From Candidatus Gastranaerophilales bacterium (GTDB lineage Bacteria; Cyanobacteriota; Vampirovibrionia; Gastranaerophilales; Gastranaerophilaceae): a stretch of 46,353 nt of DNA. Below the pieces are notes generated by a model. The model did not search any database, was not told the origin of the DNA, and was given only the letters and a program-made list of their open reading frames with translations. Location of the stretch: contig CALUPP010000023.1 of NCBI GenBank assembly GCA_944322685.1, positions 1 through 46,353 of the forward strand, given 5' to 3'. Within the stretch, counting starts at the first letter, position 1. Each line of letters begins with the position of its first letter. The position numbers and the translations under genes were made by a program. This document shows, piece by piece, positions 24,704-34,269 of this stretch.

Positions 24704-25555
24704 ATGAAAAAGTTTATCGTCTTAATAATTATATTTATGATTAACAGCAGCGCTTTTTGCGCGGAAATAGGGCTTGAGGGCGTAGAAAAAAACAAAATAA
24801 AAATGACCCCCAAAGTTACCCATGACGAAAAGAATCTTCTGCTGGACAAAGATAAAGCAATGAAAGATCTTGTCGCACAGCAGCAAAAAAAAGACCTTGA
24901 AGATATCGAAAGCCTCTGGAACGCAACAGTCGAAAACAACAATATAATCAAATTCGCAATGAGAAAACTCTCCGCTCCGCCCGAGCAGCAAAGATTTCAT
25001 TCCTCGCTCATGGCAAAGTCCGTTTCGGCGCTTATCAGCGGAGCATCGCTGATTCCGGCGTTCTTTGGCTCAAATTATATGGTTCAATCGGCTTCCTACG
25101 CAACGGGCCGGCTCGCAAACAGCTATCTGAACAACAAAAACAACCCCCAGGAAACCCCGCTGACCGATACGGAATTGATTGAACTGGCCGGAATGATTGA
25201 ATCGCTCCAAGATACGATAATAAATTCCTACTACAACTACAAAGCCGTGCTCGTTCAAATCAAAGAAACGCGCCAGCAGCTCGTTTTGTACAACAAAAAC
25301 TACTCAGAAGCCCTGAAAACAGAAGATGATATGGAAATCGTCATCTCATCATCAATGTACGACGACCTTTTGTACGAAGAATATAAACTAATCCAGCAGG
25401 CAAAGAAATATCAGATGGATTTGCAAAGACTTGCGGGCAAAAAAACGGTAGAAAACCTGAATTTGTACCAGTATGCGTTTAAAGATGAACTTTTTAAACC
25501 ACAAACCGCCCCAAATCAACCTAAAAAAGCAGAATCACAAGGAGAGAAAAAATGA
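24704..25555 (+). CDS. Exported helical protein, TolC-like (first of a pair)
   Basis: A 283-residue protein with a signal peptide (about 1-19, ending FCA). The mature protein is mainly alpha-helical. It contains LEDIESLWNATVENNNIIKFAMRKLS, a short Gly/Ala-rich hydrophobic stretch (SALISGASLIPAFFG) and a long helical hairpin (TELIELAGMIESLQDTI; then YDDLLYEEYKLIQQAKKYQMDLQRLAG) like one half of an outer-membrane efflux protein. It shares this order with the next gene, so the two are paralogues. A four-base overlap (ATGA) couples them. A role in an envelope or export structure is inference. Confidence 0.75.
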   Translation: MKKFIVLIIIFMINSSAFCAEIGLEGVEKNKIKMTPKVTHDEKNLLLDKDKAMKDLVAQQQKKDLEDIESLWNATVENNNIIKFAMRKLSAPPEQQRFHSSLMAKSVSALISGASLIPAFFGSNYMVQSASYATGRLANSYLNNKNNPQETPLTDTELIELAGMIESLQDTIINSYYNYKAVLVQIKETRQQLVLYNKNYSEALKTEDDMEIVISSSMYDDLLYEEYKLIQQAKKYQMDLQRLAGKKTVENLNLYQYAFKDELFKPQTAPNQPKKAESQGEKK

Positions 25556-26445
25556 AAAAACTCCTTAGCATCGCAATTTTGATATCAATCCTCGCCCCGG
25601 CAGCCTCAGCAATAACAGTGGAAGAAATTACAGCCCCAAAACCGCCCGCAGCAAGGCTGGGCACGGGTCATACGCCAGAAAAAGCCTTTAAAATAACAGA
25701 AAGCACCAAAAAAAAAGAGATAAAAACAAAAGACGCAAACTACAAATCCGGCACGGAATCAGCAGCCGGCGATTTGACTTATGCGGATTTGAGCCTGAAA
25801 AAAATAGCAAAAGAGGTCGCAGATGACGCAGAACTCGACTCAGGAAACACTGTAAATGACATAAGACTACTCTGGATTGGCGCAGCGCAGCACAGTGAAA
25901 CCGTAAAATTCATAATTTACAAACTTTCCAACCCTGACGAGGACAAACCTGACCAAAGCATCGTTAAAAAAATAATAAAACCACTTGCAACAGCCGGAAG
26001 CCTCGCAGGAATAGGCATGGGAAACCCGGTTGCCGCAATCGGCGCACTTATGGGCAGCTCGGTGCTCGGAAATTTTTCAACAACAGACAAAGATCTAAAC
26101 TACCGCTTCACCAAGGTTAATGACGCGGATATGATTGTTTTGATAAGAAAAATCGAAGAACTGCAAAGAAAAATCTGCAACTACTACTTCGACTACATGG
26201 CTGCACGCGGAGCGCTTCAAAAAACCGATGAAATGGTGCTCAAACGCCAAAAACAGTTCAACAATATATCCGAATACGGCACGCGTGAACAAATTTTGCT
26301 CGCAGACGCCTATTACAGAGCCGCTTTGCAAACACAAAATACAGCAAAATCCGAATTTTTATCAAAACGCGCAGCCCTTGAGCAAACAGTCGGAATGGAT
26401 ACAATGGCGGAATTTGAAGAAATACTCACAAAACGAGGCGAATAG
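25552..26445 (+). CDS. Exported helical protein, TolC-like (second of a pair)
   Basis: A 297-residue paralogue of the preceding gene. Signal peptide about 1-20 (MKKLLSIAILISILAPAASA). A Lys/Thr-rich linker follows, then VNDIRLLWIGAAQHSETVKFIIYKLS, a Gly/Ala-rich hydrophobic stretch at about 145-170 (LAGIGMGNPVAAIGALMG) and a helical hairpin ending ADAYYRAALQTQNTAKSEFLSKR and ALEQTVG. The last helix closely follows the pattern of outer-membrane efflux (TolC) repeats. Only one hairpin is present, against two repeats in TolC. It overlaps the upstream gene by four bases. Confidence 0.75.
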   Translation: MKKLLSIAILISILAPAASAITVEEITAPKPPAARLGTGHTPEKAFKITESTKKKEIKTKDANYKSGTESAAGDLTYADLSLKKIAKEVADDAELDSGNTVNDIRLLWIGAAQHSETVKFIIYKLSNPDEDKPDQSIVKKIIKPLATAGSLAGIGMGNPVAAIGALMGSSVLGNFSTTDKDLNYRFTKVNDADMIVLIRKIEELQRKICNYYFDYMAARGALQKTDEMVLKRQKQFNNISEYGTREQILLADAYYRAALQTQNTAKSEFLSKRAALEQTVGMDTMAEFEEILTKRGE

Positions 26446-26570
26446 CCGTTTGATAAAATTATTTTTCCGCCGAACCCCAAACAACGCCCCAAAATGCTTA
26501 ACATAAGCAGGCTTTAAGCATATAAAACTTTTAGCAAGCTTTTTAACGAACATTTTCGACAAAAATCCAA

Positions 26571-28028
26571 CTACATCTGCCTAATTTTCCAAAAATCAGG
26601 ATGAAGCATCGCCAAAAACGGCACCAGCTCAAGCCTTCCAATCATCATATTGAATATACATATAATTTTTGAAAGCGGATGCAAAATATCAAAATTTCCC
26701 ATCGGCCCAATCGGCCCAAACCCCGGGCCTACGTTGCCCAAGGTCGTAATGCTGCCCGTAACGCCGATTAGCGTGTTTTTTTCAATTATTGCAATCAAAA
26801 ACGCCGAAACCGCAAAAATTACATAATAAAAAACAATAAAAGCCATCATCTGCGCCCCGACCTCGGGAGCAACGATTGTTTTGTTCAATTTTATGGGAAA
26901 AACGCCAGACGGATGAAGAATTCTGGCGATTTCACGCCTCAAATACTTAATCATAAACGCAACCCTGACAACCTTTAAACCGCCCGCAGCCGAGCCAGCG
27001 CAGCCGCCCACAAACATCAGCACAAATAACAGCAATTTTGCATCCAGAGTCCATTTTGCATAGTCAATAGAAGCAAAACCCGCAGTCTCTATTACGCTTA
27101 TAACCTGAAAAAACGCATCAGTAAAAGCCATAAACGGCGCATAAGCATTATGAACATAAAGAACAAATGCAATCAACACAGTAAAAATGAGAATTATCGC
27201 GCAATAGAGCTTGAACTCATCGTTTTTCCAAAATAAAAGCGGCTTTTTCTGCACAATCGCACTGTACATCAATGAAAAGTTCGTCCCTGAAAAAAACATA
27301 AATACAGCAACAATCCAAATAACGGCAGTTGAATGATACCCCATAATGCTCGCCGCATTAGGTGAAAAACCGCCGCCCGCAATCGATGAAAATGAGTTGC
27401 AAAAAGCGTCAAACAAAGGCATGCCTGCAATTTTTAAGCAAATAACTTCCAAAACGGTTAAAATTATGTACAATCCCCACAACGCAGCCGCAGTATGACG
27501 GATTCTGGGGGTAATTTTGTCCTCATCAGGCCCCGGAGCCTCCGCAAAAAACATCTGCCGCCCCGCAACCGCAAACTGCGGCAAAACTGCGATAAATAGG
27601 ACGATAATTCCCATACCGCCCAGCCATTGACTCATTGAGCGCCAGAAAAATATAGCCTGCGGATAGTCATATCTCGTGAAAATGGTTGCGCCCGTAGTCG
27701 TAATCCCTGATACTGCTTCAAAAAGCCCGTTTAAAGCCGAAAATCCGTAAAAATAATACGGAATCGCCGCAATCACGGCAAACAAACACCACGAACAAAC
27801 AACAACGAAAAGCGCTTCGGTCTTTTTTATGTCATTTAAGCTTTCAAAAGTTGATGTTTTTTTTCTGAAAAACAAACTCAAAACAACAGAAACCGCCGAA
27901 GCCGCCACAAACGGCGTTATTGAATGATAATCTTTATAAAAAACAGCAACAAGCGCAGGCGCAAGAATAACAAGCGCAATGCACCTTAAAATCAACCCTA
28001 TCGCATTAAAAACATAAGTTAATCTCAT
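26571..28028 (-). CDS. trkH: Potassium uptake protein, TrkH family
   Basis: A 485-residue integral membrane protein with about ten membrane segments. The four selectivity-filter loops are visible: SGITTTGATI, SSIAGGGFS, VIETAGFAS and TTLGNVGPGFGP. It forms the K+ pore and works with the cytoplasmic TrkA made from the overlapping upstream gene (four-base overlap). The end of the protein (MMIGRLELVPFLAMLHPDFW) is the usual TrkH terminus. Confidence 0.95.
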   Translation of the reverse strand: MRLTYVFNAIGLILRCIALVILAPALVAVFYKDYHSITPFVAASAVSVVLSLFFRKKTSTFESLNDIKKTEALFVVVCSWCLFAVIAAIPYYFYGFSALNGLFEAVSGITTTGATIFTRYDYPQAIFFWRSMSQWLGGMGIIVLFIAVLPQFAVAGRQMFFAEAPGPDEDKITPRIRHTAAALWGLYIILTVLEVICLKIAGMPLFDAFCNSFSSIAGGGFSPNAASIMGYHSTAVIWIVAVFMFFSGTNFSLMYSAIVQKKPLLFWKNDEFKLYCAIILIFTVLIAFVLYVHNAYAPFMAFTDAFFQVISVIETAGFASIDYAKWTLDAKLLLFVLMFVGGCAGSAAGGLKVVRVAFMIKYLRREIARILHPSGVFPIKLNKTIVAPEVGAQMMAFIVFYYVIFAVSAFLIAIIEKNTLIGVTGSITTLGNVGPGFGPIGPMGNFDILHPLSKIICIFNMMIGRLELVPFLAMLHPDFWKIRQM

Positions 28029-29356
28029 GATTTTCTAAAAAATTCCTTAATTTTCGGACAATCTTCCTCACTAGTAAACACCATCAGCAAATCACAAGGC
28101 TGCACAACCGTTGTACCTTTCGGAATAATAACCTGCATGCCCCTTTGAATGATTGCAATAATCGCTTTTGCCGGAATATTCAAATCCATAATGCGTTTTG
28201 CCTCAAAATCAGGCGAAATACTTGTTTCAATAATTCTGCCCTGACCCTGTTCAACAGTAGCAAGAATTGCCACATCCGTTTCAATCAAATCGTTCTTAAT
28301 TTCTGTAATTGACGCCTCTTTTGGCGACAAAGCCACGTCAATCCCGACTTTTTCAAACAAAGCGATATTTGCCGACTTAGAAACCCTTGTTATAACCCTT
28401 TTTGCGCCCAGCTGCTTTGCCAAAAGCGAACAAAGAAGGTTTTTTTCGTCATTATTCGTCACGCTGATGACAACATCGGACAATGCAATGTCCTCAGACT
28501 CCAAAAGCTCAAGATTTGTGCCGTCACCATACAAAACGAGCGTTGATTTCAACTCCTCGGTCAAATCCTCGCATCTTTTGTAATCACGTTCAATGATTTT
28601 TGTTTTTATGCCGACTTTTTCAAGATTCTGTGCAAGCATAAGCCCGACATTTCCGCCGCCGATGATTGCCGCAGTTTTTACTTTTAAATTATCTTCAAAA
28701 ATCATGTTCGCAAGAATGTCCAGCGAAGTCGATGACCCCATAAAAATAACCTTGTCGTTCAATTCAAACGCGGTTTCGCCGTCCGGGATAAACAATTTAT
28801 AATTTCTAGTGATTCCGACGACCAAAGTATCCTCGGGAAATCTGCAATCCCTGAGTTTTTTGCCCAAAAGCTCGGAATTTTCTTTTATCCGGTACTCAAG
28901 AAGCCTTGCTTTGCCCTGTGCAAAATTTTCAACGTCAACAGCCTCAGGAACCGTAATAATCCTAAAAATTTCCTGCGTAAGAAGCTCCTCGGGCCATATT
29001 ATGAAATCAATCATCTCATATTTTGTGTTTTTAAGCAGCTTCATCGACTCAATGTACTCGGGAGTGCTAACAAAACATACGGTTTTTGCGCAGCTCAGCC
29101 TGCTCACGGTGAGGCATGCAACAATATTCGCCTCATCAAACTGCGTACAAGCAATAAAAATATCCGCATCTTCAATATTTGCCGCTTTCAGCGTATTGAT
29201 ATTCGACCCGTTCCCCTCAATATAGCTGATATCCAGCTTGCTCAATGCAGCAGTTTTATTTTCTTCCTTATCTATAATAGTAATATCATGATCTTCAAAA
29301 AACTCTGTCGCAATTAGGTATCCGATTTCGCTTGCACCGAAAACAACGATTTTCAT
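28025..29356 (-). CDS. trkA: Trk system potassium uptake protein TrkA
   Basis: A 443-residue cytoplasmic regulator with two RCK_N/RCK_C units. The first Rossmann motif is VVFGASEIGYLIA at the N-terminus; the second is AAIIGGGNVGLMLAQNLE at about 222. Each is followed by an RCK_C domain (for example VVGITRNYKLFIPDG and AIIAIIQRGMQVIIPKGTTV). NAD(H) or ATP binding gates the TrkH pore. Divergent from yidC across a gap of about 190 bases. Confidence 0.95.
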   Translation of the reverse strand: MKIVVFGASEIGYLIATEFFEDHDITIIDKEENKTAALSKLDISYIEGNGSNINTLKAANIEDADIFIACTQFDEANIVACLTVSRLSCAKTVCFVSTPEYIESMKLLKNTKYEMIDFIIWPEELLTQEIFRIITVPEAVDVENFAQGKARLLEYRIKENSELLGKKLRDCRFPEDTLVVGITRNYKLFIPDGETAFELNDKVIFMGSSTSLDILANMIFEDNLKVKTAAIIGGGNVGLMLAQNLEKVGIKTKIIERDYKRCEDLTEELKSTLVLYGDGTNLELLESEDIALSDVVISVTNNDEKNLLCSLLAKQLGAKRVITRVSKSANIALFEKVGIDVALSPKEASITEIKNDLIETDVAILATVEQGQGRIIETSISPDFEAKRIMDLNIPAKAIIAIIQRGMQVIIPKGTTVVQPCDLLMVFTSEEDCPKIKEFFRKS

Positions 29357-29549
29357 AAACTATATTCCTTAACTACGTTTAGAATTATGTAGATATTAAG
29401 CCAAATAGAACAAATTTACAACCATACCCGCTCCCATCAGCCAAAACAGGGAAGATTTGCCTTGCCGGGGTAATTGTGGCATGCTCGTCATGTTTGTTTT
29501 ACAATGTAAAACTATAAAGCAATACAAAAAACGACTTGAGGAGAACAAG

Positions 29550-30671
29550 GTGGACTTAACAGTACTGACAATAGACTTTTTAAAGTTTTTAAGCAATATA
29601 TTCGGCAGCTACGGAATGGGAATAATCGCCCTAACCGTGATTATAAGGCTTGCCCTCTGGCCGACAAGCGTATCGCAGCAACGTTCAATGAAAACTATGC
29701 AGCTTTTGCAGCCAAAAATGAAAGCAATCCAAGACCGCTACAAAAATGACCCGCAAACAGCCCAAAGAAAGCTCATGGAGTTCTACAAAGAGCACAATTT
29801 TAACCCCATGGCCGGCTGCTTGCCGATGCTCATTCAGCTTCCGATTTTTATCCTTTTGTATTCTTCATTGATGAGCCCGCAGTTCATTTCTCTGGCCGGA
29901 CAGTCAAATTTTCTTTTTATAGACAGGCTCGATGCAACATTAAAGGGCAATGCCGGCGTTTCTAACGACGGAAAATTCTCCGCATCTGAAAACGACAAAT
30001 TTTCTGTCGGCAAAAAGATAAAATTCTACGCAGGAAACGAAGAACTCGGCGATATCAAACTTAAAAAGAACAACGTTGAAATTCTCGGAAAAATCACCCC
30101 CGGAGAGCCCGTTGATATGAAAATCAGCAGGGACAACCTCAACGGCGACTACTCACAACTCAAAAAAATAACCGAAATCAAAGCTACCGTAACGGATAAC
30201 AACACAAGAGAAGTCGAAGATATCACATTCAAATCCGACGGCGACCTGCTCGTTGCCCAAGTGCCGACAATTGCGGCAAAAACGTCTTTCCATTATGACG
30301 TATTCGGACTTATCGTTCTTTTTGGAATAACAATGTTCCTCTCGCAAAAAATCATGATGGCATCAAACAAAGCCCCCATGGATCCTCAGCAGGAAGCAAT
30401 GCAAAAAACAATGGGAACAATGATGCCGGTCATGTTAACGGCAACATTTTTGTTCTTCCCGATTCCTGCGGGCGTTTTGCTTTATCTTATCTCCAGCAAC
30501 GTCGTTATGGTCGGCCAAACAATAATAATCAACAAACAGCTTGAAAAAGAAGATGGAATAAAAAAAGCTGCAAAATCCGCCACCGTCAACAACGCTGAAC
30601 TGGCAAAATCAAAACCGGTAAAAGCAAAAGAAGTTAAAAATATTGAAAAAGAGGAAATTTCCGAAGATTAA
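29550..30671 (+). CDS. yidC: Membrane protein insertase YidC/Oxa1/Alb3, cyanobacterial type
   Basis: A 373-residue insertase. The conserved core is TM2 (SYGMGIIALTVIIRLALWP), the cytoplasmic C1 hairpin, TM3 (GCLPMLIQLPIFILLYSSL), TM4 (FGLIVLFGITMFLSQ) and the final pair (MMPVMLTATFLFFPIPAGVLLYLI). Between TM3 and TM4 lies an extra domain of about 130 residues (roughly 120-260), rich in beta-like segments and facing the outside of the inner membrane. The large periplasmic P1 domain of E. coli YidC is absent. The same insert position is recalled from cyanobacterial YidC. GTG 29550 with a GAGGAG site is preferred over the open frame from 29457. Confidence 0.92.
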   Translation: MDLTVLTIDFLKFLSNIFGSYGMGIIALTVIIRLALWPTSVSQQRSMKTMQLLQPKMKAIQDRYKNDPQTAQRKLMEFYKEHNFNPMAGCLPMLIQLPIFILLYSSLMSPQFISLAGQSNFLFIDRLDATLKGNAGVSNDGKFSASENDKFSVGKKIKFYAGNEELGDIKLKKNNVEILGKITPGEPVDMKISRDNLNGDYSQLKKITEIKATVTDNNTREVEDITFKSDGDLLVAQVPTIAAKTSFHYDVFGLIVLFGITMFLSQKIMMASNKAPMDPQQEAMQKTMGTMMPVMLTATFLFFPIPAGVLLYLISSNVVMVGQTIIINKQLEKEDGIKKAAKSATVNNAELAKSKPVKAKEVKNIEKEEISED

Positions 30672-30721
30672 ACCTATGCAGGTCAAGTACCGACCAACAA
30701 ACTCGACAAAGGAATCAAAAA

Positions 30722-31294
30722 ATGAACGAAAAAGCTAAAAATGCTCTGCAATCGCTCATAGATGGCAATAAAAATTTTGTAAACGGAATCACAACCACAA
30801 AAAACCGCACGGTTGAAACACTAAAATCATTGCAAAACGGCCAATCACCGGCTGCGTGCGTGCTGACTTGTTCAGATTCAAGAGTTGTTCCTGAAATTAT
30901 CTTTGATAAAGGAATCGGTGACCTGTTTGTCGTACGCGGTGCAGGTGCTGTCATCGGACCGAACATACTTGAATCAGTCGAATATGCCGTCGCAAAATTA
31001 AAAGTTCCGCTCGTAATAGTAATGAGCCATGACGACTGCGGGGTCATGAAAGCCGCAAAAAACACCTATCCGGCCGAACCGGAAAAATTCGGACTGCTTA
31101 TAAAATCGGTTTACGAAATAATTGACCACGAAACCGAATGCTACAACGAATTAGCCCGAGATTACACGCTCGTCAAAAAAAGAAAACTGTTAAAACGCTC
31201 GGAAATTTTACGAAAAGCTTACGCAGCGGGCGAGTTGGAAATAATCAGAGCATATTTCAAATTTGATACGGGCGAAGTTGTATTTTTGGATTAA
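30722..31294 (+). CDS. Beta-class carbonic anhydrase
   Basis: A 190-residue soluble enzyme for CO2/bicarbonate interconversion. Zinc ligands and active-site motifs: LTCSDSRVVPE (Cys, with the Asp-Arg pair) and SHDDCGVMKA (His and Cys). VVRGAGAV and the VEYAVAKLKVPL segment also match the family. Length is normal for beta-CA. It lies 50 bases after yidC with its own ribosome site region and is followed by a terminator. Confidence 0.93.
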   Translation: MNEKAKNALQSLIDGNKNFVNGITTTKNRTVETLKSLQNGQSPAACVLTCSDSRVVPEIIFDKGIGDLFVVRGAGAVIGPNILESVEYAVAKLKVPLVIVMSHDDCGVMKAAKNTYPAEPEKFGLLIKSVYEIIDHETECYNELARDYTLVKKRKLLKRSEILRKAYAAGELEIIRAYFKFDTGEVVFLD

Positions 31295-31340
31295 TTTAAT
31301 TTTTCATTTTCCTGAAAAATACAAAAATTTATAAAAATTT

Positions 31341-31368
31341 AAAGGTTCTGTAAATTCAGAACCTTTTT
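31341..31368 (+). terminator. Intrinsic terminator of the carbonic anhydrase gene
   Basis: A perfect 10-bp stem (AAAGGTTCTG at 31341-31350 with 31357-31366) with a six-base loop and a T-tract. Confidence 0.9.
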
Positions 31369-31603
31369 AATTAATCAAATCTTTAAACCCAATCTCCACA
31401 AGGCTTGCAGCCCCAAAATCTTTTTTGTTTTTTTCAAAAACTTTTGATGTTCTGCTGAAAAATTCAGCTTTTAAACTTTTCTTTCCTAATCTTTTTCTTA
31501 AAATCTCCCAGGTTTAACTCCTCATGACATTTCGAATTATCCCCAATTCCTTTGTCAAATCAGCAAACCTTACGCCATCACTCCTTTCATTGGTTCGTTT
31601 TAA
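31367..31603 (-). pseudogene. Decayed reading frame with an internal stop
   Basis: In the 435-base gap between the carbonic anhydrase and panE-like genes, one minus-strand frame is open over 79 codons except for a single TAA at 31514-31516. The first part reads like protein (DGVRFADLTKELGIIRNVM) and the second (KAEFFSRTSKVFEKNKKDFG) too. There is no start codon after the stop and no ribosome site that would rescue it. The family was not recognised. It could also be chance; AT-rich spacer seldom gives such a sequence but the frame is short. The rest of the gap (31604-31729) shows no feature. Confidence 0.3.
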
Positions 31604-31729
31604 CTATCATAACGTTGTAAATTTTTTGGTACAAGAAAATCGTTAAAAAAGATATGTAAAATAAGATTTACAATTGACCATGCCCGTTCTGCCAAAAGAA
31701 CCTCAATAGAGTTTACATTCTTAATTAAG

Positions 31730-32650
31730 TTATATTAAAGCGGATTTTTCATCAAGAGCGCTGATAATTTCGAATGCAATTTTGTTATATGGAGTCGGAA
31801 TTTTAAAAATTTCCCCCAGTTCAATCACTTTTCCCGCAAAAATCTCGACCTCGGTTTTACGCGCCGCTTCTACATCTTGGAGCATTGACGATTTTGTTTC
31901 CGGCAGCATCGAATTTATAATTTCAACCGCCTCGTCCAGCATTTTTTCAGAATTTTTTACGCCGGCAGCTTTTGCAATTTTTTGCGCTTCTTTCATGAAA
32001 TTTTTTGCAAGATTCATGGCTTTTTCCGAATTTTGAAAAAGCTTATAAGCCCCGCCAAGTATTGCCGAGGCCTGATTTGTCCCGACATTGACGAGAAATT
32101 TTTTCCACATCGAATATTCCATGTCCTCAGGAATCGAATAATCAATTTTCGCCCTCTCAAACAACTTTTTCACCGCCAAAACTTTTTGTGAATATTCAAA
32201 ATTTTCTTTTTCGCCGAAAACAATTTCCCCAACCCCGTCAAACACAATTTCAGAACCCTTTCTTGTGCTCGTGTGCCCGACAAAATACGAAAATAAAAGC
32301 TTGTTCCAGCCATAAATCGAAGCAATGTATTCTTCACTGGAAATTCCGTTCAATAACGAAAGAATTATCGTATTTTCACCCGCAAAATTTTTTATAGAAG
32401 CAGCCGCATCCGCCAATCCGCTGTTTTTTACGGCAATAATAATCAAATCCGCCTCAAAACCTTTTTCTTCGGGCAAAATATAATCAAATTCGCAAATTTT
32501 TCCGTTGAATTTTATCGGATTTTTTTTGTAACGTTCAATCCTTTTTTCATCAGCAAGAATTTTAAGATTTGTGCAGCCCTTTAATTTCTCCGCATAAATA
32601 GTTCCGATTGCGCCCAGACCGCAGATTATGACATTTTTTATTTCTCGCAT
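31730..32650 (-). CDS. panE: 2-dehydropantoate 2-reductase-like protein
   Basis: A 306-residue NADPH-dependent reductase of the ketopantoate reductase family. The N-terminal nucleotide loop is ICGLGAIGTIYAEKL. The substrate-side motifs are MWKKFLVNVGTNQASAI (catalytic Lys region) and EVEIFAGKVIELG (the conserved Glu). It would make pantoate for coenzyme A, but this family also contains other 2-keto-acid reductases, and no panB or panC is nearby. Divergent from dnaB. Confidence 0.85.
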   Translation of the reverse strand: MREIKNVIICGLGAIGTIYAEKLKGCTNLKILADEKRIERYKKNPIKFNGKICEFDYILPEEKGFEADLIIIAVKNSGLADAAASIKNFAGENTIILSLLNGISSEEYIASIYGWNKLLFSYFVGHTSTRKGSEIVFDGVGEIVFGEKENFEYSQKVLAVKKLFERAKIDYSIPEDMEYSMWKKFLVNVGTNQASAILGGAYKLFQNSEKAMNLAKNFMKEAQKIAKAAGVKNSEKMLDEAVEIINSMLPETKSSMLQDVEAARKTEVEIFAGKVIELGEIFKIPTPYNKIAFEIISALDEKSALI

Positions 32651-32754
32651 TTTTCTCCCCTTTTGTAAAATTATAACGCATAAAATTTAATGCATGGTTT
32701 TTTTGAAAAAATTTTAGAATATAATCATGTTAAAAAAGCAAGGAAGGCAAAAAG

Positions 32755-34119
32755 TTGGCAAACAGTTTGGTTAAAAATACGGACGGAAAACTCCAAAAGC
32801 TCCCGCCGCAAAATATTGATGCGGAAGAAGCAATTTTGGGCGCAATTTTGACAAATCCCGTCTGCCTCAACAAAGTCGTAGACCTGATAAAACCGGAAAG
32901 CTTTTATAAACCCGCAAACAAATTTGTTTACGAAGCGATTCTTCATCTTTTTTCAAAAAACCAGGCAATCGACATTGTAACCGTATCAGAACGCCTCAGC
33001 GAAACCGACAAACTCGAAAAAGTAGGCGGACGCGCATACATAAACGACCTTGCATTGAACGTAATCACAACGGCAAACGTTGAATATTACGCAAAAATTG
33101 TTCAGGAAAAAGCCATAAAAAGAGAGCTCATAAACGCGGGCTCCGAGATTGTTGAAATGGCCTATGACAACAATTCCATGGAAAAAACTCTCGATACCGC
33201 GGAAAAACTGATTTTTAACATTTCTCAGCAAAAAACAACAACGGACATGGTTGCGGTTCGGGATTTGGTACTGACAAGCTACGAACAAATCGAATACCGC
33301 TACAATCACCGCGATGAACTCATCGGCGTGCCTACTGATTTTTATGATTTGGATATGATGACCTCAGGTCTGCAAAAATCCGACCTGATAATCCTTGCAG
33401 CGCGCCCGTCAATGGGGAAAACCGCCCTTGCGCTCAATATTGCGCAAAATGTTGCAATTAAAGCAAAAAAAGCCGTTGCGATTTTCTCGCTTGAAATGCC
33501 CAAAGAACAGCTCGTGACCCGTATGCTCTGTTCCGTCGCCGAAGTCGACACACAACGCCTAAAAACGGGCATGATGCAGGCAAAAGACTGGGAAAAGCTT
33601 ACCACAACGATGAACATCTTCGCAGATGCCCCGATTTATATCGATGATAACGCAGGCGCAACGGTTATGGACATCCGCGCAAAATGCCGCCGCCTTGCAA
33701 TGGAAGAAAAAGAAATCGGGCTCGTTGTAATCGATTATTTGCAGCTGATGGAGGGCTCCGGCAGTTCCGATGACCGAAATCAGCAGGTTTCTGCAATTTC
33801 AAGGGGTCTGAAAGCGCTCGCAAGAGAACTTGGCGTGCCAGTAATCGCACTTTCGCAGCTTTCCCGCGCCGTAGAATCAAGACAGGATAAAAAACCCATG
33901 CTCTCTGACCTCAGAGAATCCGGCGCAATCGAACAGGACGCAGATATCGTAATGTTTATCTACCGCGACGAATATTACAACAAAGAAGACTCAGAAAACA
34001 AAGGAAAAGCCGAACTTATCATCGCAAAACACAGAAACGGCCCCGTCGGCTCCGTAGAACTCCTTTTCCAGGCAAATATCACAAAATTCAAAAACATAAC
34101 AAAAACAAATGTGTTCTAA
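32755..34119 (+). CDS. dnaB: Replicative DNA helicase DnaB
   Basis: A 454-residue hexameric helicase that unwinds DNA at the fork. N-terminal DnaB domain about 15-115 (PPQNIDAEEAILGAIL), then a RecA-like motor with Walker A ARPSMGKTALA (about 218), Walker B VVIDYLQLM, ALSQLSRAVESR and the arginine-finger region HRNGPVG. No intein. The start is TTG 32755 with AGGAAGG ten bases upstream; a nearby ATG at 32727 is out of frame. TATAAT (32720-32725) is the likely -10 but has no good -35. Confidence 0.96.
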   Translation: MANSLVKNTDGKLQKLPPQNIDAEEAILGAILTNPVCLNKVVDLIKPESFYKPANKFVYEAILHLFSKNQAIDIVTVSERLSETDKLEKVGGRAYINDLALNVITTANVEYYAKIVQEKAIKRELINAGSEIVEMAYDNNSMEKTLDTAEKLIFNISQQKTTTDMVAVRDLVLTSYEQIEYRYNHRDELIGVPTDFYDLDMMTSGLQKSDLIILAARPSMGKTALALNIAQNVAIKAKKAVAIFSLEMPKEQLVTRMLCSVAEVDTQRLKTGMMQAKDWEKLTTTMNIFADAPIYIDDNAGATVMDIRAKCRRLAMEEKEIGLVVIDYLQLMEGSGSSDDRNQQVSAISRGLKALARELGVPVIALSQLSRAVESRQDKKPMLSDLRESGAIEQDADIVMFIYRDEYYNKEDSENKGKAELIIAKHRNGPVGSVELLFQANITKFKNITKTNVF

Positions 34120-34269
34120 GCATTTTTGGCACGCTAATCTTGCTCAGAAAAATGCAAAATAACGTATTTCAAAAATTTAGCCTCTTAAAAATATAAATAA
34201 AAAGCAAAACAGCTTTTTATCGTTTCAATTTTATGCTTTAATAAATTAATAAAAACAAAAGAGGATAAA

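Noticed and set aside
29457-29549. Upstream in-frame start for yidC
   Set aside because: The extra 31 residues lack family likeness; GTG 29550 follows a clear GAGGAG site.
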